Below, piece after piece: positions 8,707 through 16,362 of a stretch of 64,000 bases of DNA. The first letter of the stretch is position 1. Every line of letters begins with the position of its first letter. The notes below the pieces were generated by a model. The model saw nothing but the letters and a program-made list of their open reading frames with translations. It ran no database searches and had not been told where the DNA came from. This DNA is from Halorussus litoreus (GTDB lineage Archaea; Halobacteriota; Halobacteria; Halobacteriales; Haladaptataceae), in contig NZ_KZ859514.1 of NCBI RefSeq assembly GCF_003382685.1, positions 12,864-76,863 of the forward strand, written 5' to 3'. The position numbers were made by a program, and so were the translations under genes.

Positions 8707-9650
8707 GCGCCGCCAGCCCCGTCGAGGACGAAGAGGACGGTGGCCTCCTCCAGCGGTGGACTCGCAAAGCCATCGCCGACCCCCGCAGCGTCTACCAGGC
8801 GCTGTTCTACGTCGTTACCCTCTTTTTCCTGATCACGACGCTGTTCCCGTTCTACTGGCTGCTGGTGCTGGCGCTCACGCCGCTGGATGCCATCGTGAAC
8901 ATGGGACTGCTGCCGAAGGGATTCAACGTGTACGCCTTCGTAGAGGTGTTCGAGCGACTCCCGTTCCATATCTACATGTTCAACAGCATCGTCATTGCGC
9001 TGACAACGACGGTCATCGTCCTGATATTCGGGAGTCTAGCTGGCTACGCGTTCGGCCGACTGCAATTCCGCGGGAAATCCGTGCTGCTCATCGCCCTGCT
9101 GGCTGTCTCGTACTTCCCGCCGGCGGCGTTTATCCTCCCACTGTTCCAACTGTTCACGGGAAACATCACGATACTTGCCGTTCCCGGAGCCGGAGCCATC
9201 CAGAGCCCCAACTGGTTCAACACGCCAGGGGCGATGGTGACTCCATTCAGCGCGCTGTTCCTCCCGTTGACGATTTTCATTCTCACCACGTTCTACAGCC
9301 AGATTCCGGACGGGTTGGAGGAGGCCGCCAGGGTCGAGGGCACCACCCGGATCGGCGCACTGTTCCGCGTCATCGTCCCCCTGTCGGCCCCGGGGGTCGC
9401 AACCGCCGGTGTGCTGACGTTCATCGGCGTGTACAACGAGTTCTTCATCTCCTTTTTGATGACCGACGGACAGGCACAGAACTGGGCACCTATCGTCTGG
9501 GGCATCCTCAACTATCAGGGCCAGTACCAGGCGTTCTACAACCTGATGGCCGCGGCGAGCATCCTCGGGGTACTCCCGGTAGTCATCCTCGTCGTCGTCG
9601 CGCAAGAGCGCATCGTCAGTGGACTGACTGCGGGCGCACTCAAGGAATAA
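8703..9650 (+). CDS. sugar ABC transporter permease (MalG-like)
   Basis: The 315-residue second permease has an N-terminal cytoplasmic stretch of about 35 residues, then six membrane helices. Its EAA loop is visible at about residues 205-230 (LEEAARVEGTTRIGALFRVI), and the last third ends with the hydrophobic helix before QERIVSGLTAGALKE, the usual MalG C-terminus. It overlaps the MalF-like gene by 4 bases and is followed after 2 bases by the ATPase gene. Confidence 0.92.
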   Translation: MSAASPVEDEEDGGLLQRWTRKAIADPRSVYQALFYVVTLFFLITTLFPFYWLLVLALTPLDAIVNMGLLPKGFNVYAFVEVFERLPFHIYMFNSIVIALTTTVIVLIFGSLAGYAFGRLQFRGKSVLLIALLAVSYFPPAAFILPLFQLFTGNITILAVPGAGAIQSPNWFNTPGAMVTPFSALFLPLTIFILTTFYSQIPDGLEEAARVEGTTRIGALFRVIVPLSAPGVATAGVLTFIGVYNEFFISFLMTDGQAQNWAPIVWGILNYQGQYQAFYNLMAAASILGVLPVVILVVVAQERIVSGLTAGALKE

Positions 9651-9652
9651 CC

Positions 9653-10843
9653 ATGGGAGACGTAACACTCGATCACGTCACGAAACGCTACGCGGACGTA
9701 ACGGCAGTCGACGACATGAACCTCGACATCGAAGACGGCGAGTTCGTCACGCTCGTCGGCCCCTCAGGGTGCGGAAAGTCGAGCACTCTGGAGACCATCG
9801 CGGGACTGACCAAGCCCACCGAAGGAACGATAACCATCGCGGACAGGGACGTGACGAACCTTCCCCCGAAAGACCGCGGAATAGCGATGGTGTTCCAGAA
9901 CATCGCGCTGTTCCCGCACATGAACGTCTACGACAACATGAGTTTCGGGCTCAGGCTGCGGGACTTCTCGAAGGAGGTGATCGACCAGCGGGTCCACGAC
10001 GCCGCCGAAATCCTCCAGATCGAGGGGCTGTTGGAGCGCGAGCCGTCCGAGCTGTCTGGCGGGCAGCGCCAGCGGGTGGCCATCGGGCGAGCCATCGTGC
10101 GCGAGCCCGAGGTGTTCCTGATGGACGAGCCGCTGGCGAACCTCGACGCCAAGCTCCGGGTCCACATGCGGACCGAGCTCCAGCGGCTCCACAAGGAACT
10201 GGACACCACCATCATCTACGTCACCCACGATCAGGCCGAGGCGATGACGATGTCCGACCGTATCGCGGTCATCGACGGCGGACAGCTTCAGCAGATCGCG
10301 CCGCCGCTGGTCTGCTACAACGAGCCCGCCAACCTGTTCGTCGCGGGCTTCATCGGCTCGCCCTCGATGAACTTCGTCGAGGGCGAGGTGACCGCCGCCG
10401 GGCTCACGACCGAGAACTTCGACGTGGCGTTCGACCCCGGACAGCTGCCGGGCGTCGCGCCGGGCGACCACCTGACGATGGGCGTCCGCCCGGAGGACGT
10501 CTACCTCTCCGAGCAGGGGAGGGAGCTGGCGAACCCGAGCCAGCCCATCCCCGCTCGGACGGACGTGTTGGAGCCGATGGGCGACGAGATCTTCGTCTAC
10601 CTGCTCACTGGCGACGCCATGGACGCCGGGATGGGGACTGACCCCGACGAGGGCCAGAACCAGCTACTGATGAGCGTCGACCCGTACTCGGACATCGAGA
10701 GCGACCGAGATGTCGAGATCGTGCTCGACCGCGAGCGCGTCCACCTGTTCGACACGCAAACCGGCAAGGCCGTCAGCCACACGCTGGAGTTCGCGGCGGC
10801 CGACGCCGACCCGACCGAGACGGAAGCGGGGGGCGACGACTGA
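9653..10843 (+). CDS. sugar ABC transporter ATPase (MalK/UgpC type)
   Basis: This 396-residue protein powers the transporter. Visible motifs are Walker A GPSGCGKSS (about 37-45), Q-loop VFQNIALFPH, the signature LSGGQRQRVAIGRAI, Walker B VFLMDEPLANLD and the switch His in YVTHDQAEA. The C-terminal third is the TOBE domain typical of MalK/UgpC, with a haloarchaeal acidic tail. The ATG at 9653 is used because it directly precedes the conserved MGDVTLDHVTKRY opening; the open frame extends far upstream but that part overlaps the permease and is not coding. Its stop overlaps the next start (TGATG). Confidence 0.93.
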   Translation: MGDVTLDHVTKRYADVTAVDDMNLDIEDGEFVTLVGPSGCGKSSTLETIAGLTKPTEGTITIADRDVTNLPPKDRGIAMVFQNIALFPHMNVYDNMSFGLRLRDFSKEVIDQRVHDAAEILQIEGLLEREPSELSGGQRQRVAIGRAIVREPEVFLMDEPLANLDAKLRVHMRTELQRLHKELDTTIIYVTHDQAEAMTMSDRIAVIDGGQLQQIAPPLVCYNEPANLFVAGFIGSPSMNFVEGEVTAAGLTTENFDVAFDPGQLPGVAPGDHLTMGVRPEDVYLSEQGRELANPSQPIPARTDVLEPMGDEIFVYLLTGDAMDAGMGTDPDEGQNQLLMSVDPYSDIESDRDVEIVLDRERVHLFDTQTGKAVSHTLEFAAADADPTETEAGGDD

Positions 10844-11067
10844 TGGTCACCACGCTCGGGTGGTTCTACCTGCTAGGCGGGACCCTGCTCTTCTTCTTCT
10901 GGGCGTACGGTATCGTCTCGTTCGCGTTCGACTGCAAGAACAAGTTCCTCCCGGCCGCCCGACAGCTCTGGACCAACTGGCGGGGACGACGCGGACAGTC
11001 CAGTCGGTCGGACCGCGCCGACGGAGAGCCCCAACGCGATGAGGAGGAGGAGCGCCAACTGTACTGA
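10843..11067 (+). CDS. small membrane protein of the sugar ABC operon
   Basis: This 74-residue protein has one membrane helix at about residues 5-28 (LGWFYLLGGTLLFFFWAYG) and a charged cytoplasmic tail. The start overlaps the ATPase stop codon by one base, so it is probably translated by reinitiation. I do not recognise a named family; a small subunit or assembly factor of the transporter is a guess from position only. Confidence 0.7.
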   Translation: MVTTLGWFYLLGGTLLFFFWAYGIVSFAFDCKNKFLPAARQLWTNWRGRRGQSSRSDRADGEPQRDEEEERQLY

Positions 11068-11247
11068 GGGGGCGACGACCGATGACCAGCCTCGATTCGG
11101 GAACGACAGTCGGCCGACGCGGGCGTTCCCCGAAGCGACGGCGGGGACGTTCCGGCAGGAAGGGACGCCACCGACGTTCTCGCGGGCTGATACACGTGCG
11201 AAGGGAAAAACCTAACACCGACTCCGAGTTGCCTACCACTAGTGACT

Positions 11248-12318
11248 ATGCCGGGTACGAATGAGGTGCGGGTCGGGTTCGTGGGGCTGGGGAACATCGG
11301 CCACTACCACGCCGACCGACTCGTCGACCTTCACGACGTGGAGATGGTCGGCGGAGTGGATATCAATCCGGAGGCGCGAGCGAGGTTCGCCGAGAAGTAC
11401 GGCGTCGAGTCGTTCGAGAACTACGAGGACCTGTACGACGCCGACGTGGACGCCGTGATCGTCACGACGCCCAACAAGTTCCACGAGGAGTACGCGGTGT
11501 CGGCCCTCCGGAGCGGTCTCGACGTGCTCCTCGAGAAGCCGCTGGCCCACTCGCTGGAGAGCGCCGAGCGCATCGCGGAGGCCGCGCGGAACGCCAGCGG
11601 CTTCTGCATGGTCGGGTTCCACAACCGCTTTCGCAACCCCGTCGAGGTGCTGAAGGCGTATCAGGACGAGGACCGGTTCGGTCGGACCCGCCACGTCGAG
11701 GCCAACTTCATCCGGCGGCGGGGCATCCCCGGACGCGGGTCGTGGTTCACGAACGACGAGATCGCGGGCGGCGGCGCGCTCATCGACATCGGCGTCCACG
11801 CCATCGACCTCGCGCTGCACTTCCACGACTTCCCGAAGGTGACGGAGGTCTCGGGCGCGATCAGGTCGCAGTTCGGGACCCGCGACGACTACGCCTACCT
11901 CGAAATGTGGGGCGAGGACGCCGAGTCGGGTGAGTTCTCTGTCGACGACTCCGTGAGTGCGTTCGTCCGCTGCGAGGGCGGCAAGACCATCGCGCTGGAG
12001 GTCGCGTGGGCCGCCAACCGCGAGCCGAGCGAGAAGTACGTGGTCCGCGGCACCGAGGCGGGCGCGACCTTCGACCGCGCGGAGGATTCGCTGACCATCT
12101 ACGAGACGGGCCAGTCGGGGACCGACCACTTCTCGAACTCCGAGATCGAGACTCGCACGGAGGACCCCCACAAGGCCGAACAGCGCGCGTTCGTCGAGGC
12201 GGTCAGGAACGACGTTCCGCCCCGCCGGAACACGGTCGAGCAGGCGCTGGAGGTCCAGCGGGTCATCGACGCGGTGTACCGATCCCACGAGCAGGACGCC
12301 GCGGTCCGACTCGAGTGA
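11248..12318 (+). CDS. Gfo/Idh/MocA family dehydrogenase
   Basis: This 356-residue NAD(P)-dependent sugar or polyol dehydrogenase starts with a Rossmann fold (RVGFVGLGNIGHYHADR), followed by the TTPNKFHEEYAV strand-helix and the EKPLAHSLESAERI motif whose Lys is catalytic in the family. The C-terminal alpha/beta domain has GGGALIDIGVHAIDLALH with the conserved Asp and His. It follows the transport operon by 180 bases on the same strand and probably acts on the imported sugar. The ATG at 11248 is preferred; a GTG two codons upstream is also possible. Confidence 0.9.
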   Translation: MPGTNEVRVGFVGLGNIGHYHADRLVDLHDVEMVGGVDINPEARARFAEKYGVESFENYEDLYDADVDAVIVTTPNKFHEEYAVSALRSGLDVLLEKPLAHSLESAERIAEAARNASGFCMVGFHNRFRNPVEVLKAYQDEDRFGRTRHVEANFIRRRGIPGRGSWFTNDEIAGGGALIDIGVHAIDLALHFHDFPKVTEVSGAIRSQFGTRDDYAYLEMWGEDAESGEFSVDDSVSAFVRCEGGKTIALEVAWAANREPSEKYVVRGTEAGATFDRAEDSLTIYETGQSGTDHFSNSEIETRTEDPHKAEQRAFVEAVRNDVPPRRNTVEQALEVQRVIDAVYRSHEQDAAVRLE

Positions 12319-12842
12319 TCCGGTTTTTCGGCTCGATTCCTGCGATTGCCCTTGTCTACTGCTCGACCACGGCGTAGAACGAGTCGGCGACGCGAGGGAA
12401 CAGTCCGACCGGGAACGCGCCGACGACGAAGGCGACCGTCGTGGTGCGCTCGCCGTGGCCGTGCCACGACGTGCGGCGGCGGATCCGGGCCGTCTCGGTC
12501 TGTCTCGCCGGTCGAGACGGGTCCTCCGACCCGATTCGCTCGTTGGACACCGTAGCGTCGAACACGACGCCCGGTCGCAAAGCGTGGGTGAACGCTCGTT
12601 CCTGCACCGCGACACCAGACCCTACTGCGACAGCAGACCGCACCGAATCACGTGTCGACAACAGACCGCACCGAACTCGTACCGCGACAGCAGACCGCAC
12701 CGTGACCGCTACTATTGCTTGAGCATAGGAGTACCGCTACCGCACAGCCGGCCGCTACCGCACAGCCGGCCGCTACCGCACAGCGAACAGCACCGCTGAC
12801 CGCGACTGCTGGAACTGCACTCGGGTAGCTGCCGGATGGACT
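12319..12842. repeat. intergenic region with ACCGCA-rich repeats, no gene
   Basis: No gene is visible. From about 12600 the sequence is dominated by GACAGCAGACCGCACCG-like units. At 12712-12744 lies a copy of the CTTGAGCAT repeat family also seen near 55.4-55.6 and 61.4 kb. It runs into an 18-base unit (CCGCTACCGCACAGCCGG) repeated three times in tandem at 12734-12787, the third copy slightly changed. Confidence 0.7.
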
Positions 12843-14306
12843 CTAACACGAGCCGCCCGTCCGAACGCCCTCGGTTTCGACTGTCGCGTCCTCGGTGGTG
12901 ATTGCCTCGCCGCTCACCGCGATGGTCGAGTTCCGGACGGAACAGCCCTCGGCGGTGTTGACGCCGATGCCGTTACGCGAGCCCTCGGAGTGGGTGATGC
13001 AGAGCCCCTCGAACTGGCAGTCGTCCCGGCGGGTCGTCATCACGGCGGTTCCCGAGGCGGCCGACCCCTCCACGCGGACGTTCCGGCAGTCGACCCGCCA
13101 GTCGTCGGGCAGACTGTCCATGCTCGGGATGGTCTGGCCCTCCATGCTGTTGACGGGGTTGCGGACGTTGATGCCCGGTGCGTTCACGTCGGTCCTGACG
13201 CGGGTGTTCTCGATGGTGGCCCGCCCGAACTGCTTGCCGATCACGATGCCGCCCGAACTGTAGGTCCCCGTGAGGTCGGTGATGGCGATGTCGCAGTCCT
13301 CGATGCGGACCTGCGCGCCCTCCTCGGCCCAGATGCCGCGCATATTCGGCTTGTTCTCGCCCTGCTGGGGATTGTCCACGCGCACGGTCACGCCGCGGAC
13401 GACCGCGCCGGTCTTCCCGCCGCCGACTCGGACCTGTTCGATGCCGTTGTTGGCGTAGTAGCCCCCGAGCACCCGGAGCGGGCCGGAGTGGTACGAGGCG
13501 TACAGTCCCTCCCACCAGTGCTCGACGTGGCAGTCTCGGAACGTCAGGTCGCCGACGCTCTGGGGGAACACGTAGATGGCGTGGCCGTCGGTGGAGCCGT
13601 CCGGGAGCCTGACGTTCTCGAACAACAGCTCCGTGTCGCGGGTCACCGCGTCGATCTCGAACGCGATGCGGGGCGCGCGCCGGTGGCCCTCGATCTCCAC
13701 GTCGCGGACGACGTTGCGCCCCCCGGACGTGGAGAGCCGGATGGTCGGCGCGACGCCCTCGGCAGTGTTGTCGATGGTGACCCCCGCGAAGGTGAAGTCC
13801 CGGAGCTGGCCCCACTGGAACCAGTAGCTCCGGTGGCCGTCGGGCGGCACGAACGTCGCGTCGGTGCCGACCACGCCGAGGTTCCGGTAGTCGACGACCC
13901 GCCAGTCGGTCAGCCGGTAGCGACCCGGCGGGAAGTACAGCAGCGTGTCGTCGCCGACGTGCTCGTCGAGGATGGGGTTCACCGGCTCCTCGCCGCTGGT
14001 GTCCGCGCCCTCCTCGGCGACGTTCACCACCGTCTCGTAGTCGGCCCTGTCGACCGACTCGATAGTCTGGGTCTCCGTCGTCCCCGTAGCCGGGTCACCT
14101 GCGGTCGTCTCCGCGGTCGGACTCCCGGGGGTTCCCGTGGTACCGGGCGGCGGGGAGTCGGTCGGCGAACTCGTCCCGGGGTCCCGCTCGGCACAACCCG
14201 CGAGCGCCGCGGCGGCTGCGGTCGCTCCCGCCGCTCGGAGGTACGCGCGTCTCGTCGGCGGACTGTCGTCGCTCGTCACGTCCCAGTTTCGGGGCCGCTC
14301 GTACAT
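12843..14306 (-). CDS. Tat lipoprotein with right-handed beta-helix repeats
   Basis: This 487-residue surface protein has a Tat signal with a lipobox (RRAYLRAAGAT, hydrophobic stretch, LAGC at about 37-40), so it should be exported folded and lipid-anchored. A Thr/Pro/Ser-rich linker (about 44-85) leads to a long parallel beta-helix domain resembling pectate-lyase-type carbohydrate-binding or lyase folds (GRYRLTDWRVVDYRNLGVVG; later repeats such as FENVRLPDGSTDGHAIYV). The ATG at 14306 lies only a few bases after a TATA-like CCTATAAC; a GTG at 14279 would suit leaderless transcription from that box equally well. A carbohydrate substrate or scaffold role is inferred from the fold. Confidence 0.82.
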   Translation of the reverse strand: MYERPRNWDVTSDDSPPTRRAYLRAAGATAAAAALAGCAERDPGTSSPTDSPPPGTTGTPGSPTAETTAGDPATGTTETQTIESVDRADYETVVNVAEEGADTSGEEPVNPILDEHVGDDTLLYFPPGRYRLTDWRVVDYRNLGVVGTDATFVPPDGHRSYWFQWGQLRDFTFAGVTIDNTAEGVAPTIRLSTSGGRNVVRDVEIEGHRRAPRIAFEIDAVTRDTELLFENVRLPDGSTDGHAIYVFPQSVGDLTFRDCHVEHWWEGLYASYHSGPLRVLGGYYANNGIEQVRVGGGKTGAVVRGVTVRVDNPQQGENKPNMRGIWAEEGAQVRIEDCDIAITDLTGTYSSGGIVIGKQFGRATIENTRVRTDVNAPGINVRNPVNSMEGQTIPSMDSLPDDWRVDCRNVRVEGSAASGTAVMTTRRDDCQFEGLCITHSEGSRNGIGVNTAEGCSVRNSTIAVSGEAITTEDATVETEGVRTGGSC

Positions 14307-14329
14307 TGTTATAGGCGGCCTGCGAGCGC

Positions 14330-14923
14330 CTAGGGAGTCTCTTCGACCGGTTTCGACCGGACGAGCCACGACCACGCCGCTCGCAGGGGCGGCATCCCGT
14401 CGAGGACCCACAGCGCGACCACCGACGCGAACAGCCCGAGTTCGACCGCGAGATACGTTCCGACCTCGCCGCTGGCCAGTTCCGCCACGTAGCGGCCGAA
14501 CAGCTCCCGGACCTTCGCGACCAGATTCACGGTCGCCCCCGAGTCGCCGGCCGGAACGACCGGCCACAACACGACGGAGTAGGCGGCGTCACTGCCGACG
14601 AGAAGCGAGTAGAACACGTCGCCCGGAAGATGTGAGAGGTAGCCGAACGCGAACGCCGCGCCGATCTCGGTCCGGCGGAGCCCCCACGCAGCGGTGATCA
14701 CCAGCGCCGACAGCGGCGCGGCCACGAACAGCGAATGCCCCAGCGAGTAGCCCGAGGGCAGGATCCCCAGCACCCACGCTAGCGGCTTGTCCACGAGGTC
14801 CGGGAACTGCGTCCCGAGCGCGAGCGCGACCACGGCCGCGTCCCCGGGCGCGCGCCGGGCGAGCAGGCGCACCACGAGCGAGTACCCGATGTAGCCGACC
14901 GCGAGATGTTCCCACGGCCACAT
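14330..14923 (-). CDS. membrane-bound metal-dependent hydrolase-like protein (YdjM family)
   Basis: The 197-residue membrane protein starts MWPWEHLAVGYIGYSL and has GTQFPDLVDKPL and SGYSLGHSLFVAAPL, the Asp and His motifs of the YdjM/DUF457 family, plus GYLSHLPGDVFY. Four to five membrane helices are predicted by eye. Enzymatic function in this family is unproven. It is encoded between the beta-helix lipoprotein and the DUF1616 gene on the same strand. Confidence 0.8.
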   Translation of the reverse strand: MWPWEHLAVGYIGYSLVVRLLARRAPGDAAVVALALGTQFPDLVDKPLAWVLGILPSGYSLGHSLFVAAPLSALVITAAWGLRRTEIGAAFAFGYLSHLPGDVFYSLLVGSDAAYSVVLWPVVPAGDSGATVNLVAKVRELFGRYVAELASGEVGTYLAVELGLFASVVALWVLDGMPPLRAAWSWLVRSKPVEETP

Positions 14924-14961
14924 GGTCAGCGGCCCCCCACAGTTATTGGTCCCTCACGAGG

Positions 14962-15978
14962 CTACCCCGTCACGTCGACCCAGACGTGGACCCACCGATA
15001 GGCGTTACGGCTGTTCGGATCCTCGGGCGGGTCGCCCTCGTAGACGAGATACGTCAGCCGCAGGTCCTCGCCCGTCATGGTCGGGGTCACCTCGTGAGTG
15101 GTCCGCCACCTCTCGCCCGCGTCCACGCTCGGCGTGAACGTCGCCAGTCGGCGGTCCTCGACGACTCGCGCGCCGCCGTCGGGCCCGTCCCGGACGCGCT
15201 GGAGTTCGACCACGACCGAGTAGTCGGTGGACTCGCCCTCGTGGTTGGTCAGCTCCACGACCAGCGGTTCGCTCGCGCCCTGCTCGATGGCGTCCGGGTA
15301 GTCCTCGGCGACGAGTTCCCCCGTTCCGTTCCGGGTGAGCAGCGAGACGTCGGTGTACGACTCGCTCGGGCTGGGCGCGGCGACCGCGAACCCGATGGCG
15401 GCGACGGACATCACGACCGCGATAGCGAGCCCCACGTTGATGGCCGAATCTAGTATCGACCCACGCGAGATGGCTCGTCGCGCGCGCCGGACCCACGCCC
15501 GCAGCGGCACGGCGAATCGACGGTCGGGCGGTCGGCGCGACCGACGGACCGCGCCGACGGCCGAGCAGCCGACAGCGAACCCACTCACGGCGAGTAGCGC
15601 GGGCCACGGGGCGATGGGCCAGGGAGAGAGCGAGATCGCGAGGCCCAGAATCGGGAGCAGTGCGAGACTCGCTCCGAAGCCGAGCGCGATCCGCTCGACT
15701 CCCGAGAGGCCGTGTCGCCGGACCGCCGCGAGCGTCCGGTCGTCGACCGCATCGTCCGGAGTCGCGCCCGGGAACAGCGCCGAGACCAGCGCGTAGCCCG
15801 GAACGAACAGCAACAGCGGGACCCCGAGCGCGACGGCCAGCGGAGTGCCGTACACTCCGGCTCGAAACAGGAGCGCGACCGCGACGACGACGTAGCCCAC
15901 GACCGCGAGCAGGTCGACCGAGAGCGCCGGCCGGCCGAGGCGGTCGAGCAGCGGTTCGTCGGCCGCTTCCAGACTCAT
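14962..15978 (-). CDS. DUF1616 membrane protein
   Basis: The 338-residue protein has four membrane helices in the first half (about 22-40, 47-67, 100-122, 125-145), one more near 180-200, and an extracellular beta-rich C-terminal domain (LTNHEGESTDYSVVVELQRV, ending YRWVHVWVDVTG). This is the DUF1616 layout common in archaea, often found near envelope polysaccharide and glycosylation genes. No enzymatic motif is seen. It leads a three-gene minus-strand group with the YdjM-like and beta-helix genes. Confidence 0.82.
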   Translation of the reverse strand: MSLEAADEPLLDRLGRPALSVDLLAVVGYVVVAVALLFRAGVYGTPLAVALGVPLLLFVPGYALVSALFPGATPDDAVDDRTLAAVRRHGLSGVERIALGFGASLALLPILGLAISLSPWPIAPWPALLAVSGFAVGCSAVGAVRRSRRPPDRRFAVPLRAWVRRARRAISRGSILDSAINVGLAIAVVMSVAAIGFAVAAPSPSESYTDVSLLTRNGTGELVAEDYPDAIEQGASEPLVVELTNHEGESTDYSVVVELQRVRDGPDGGARVVEDRRLATFTPSVDAGERWRTTHEVTPTMTGEDLRLTYLVYEGDPPEDPNSRNAYRWVHVWVDVTG

Positions 15979-16362
15979 CGGCTCGACCCCTCGGCGACGT
16001 CGACGGGAGACGCGTCGGGAGCGAGCCGACGGTGCTCGACGGTGTCGGTTCGATGGCTCATTACCCGTCGCTATCGGGGGATTGGTACTTTGTTATCTCC
16101 CGTCTGTCGGAACGCAATCGGTGATTACCGGCGTCTGCGCCGCGGAGTCGGCACGTTCGAGGATCGGTCTTCAGGGACGAGCATCGTGCTCTTGAACTCC
16201 AATTAGCGACTCCACGAACGAAGGCACGTCCTATGGAACCGTCAGCGCGCACATAACAAAGGGTCGAACGGGAACACTTGTGGAGTAACGTTCGCTCCGG
16301 CCGTCACCGTCCGGGGAGAACGAAGCTAACCGCAGAATAATTCGGGACAACGATACGATACT
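15979..16362. other. divergent intergenic region, no gene seen
   Basis: This stretch separates the DUF1616 gene from the surface-protein gene. An AT-rich box AGAATAATTCG at 16333-16343 lies about 25 bases before the ATG at 16363 and is a good promoter candidate. I see no other structure. Confidence 0.45.

Noticed and set aside
12734-12787. Possible CRISPR or origin iterons
   Set aside because: Three 18-base units without spacers, no orc1/cdc6 gene nearby, and part of a wider ACCGCA-rich tract.
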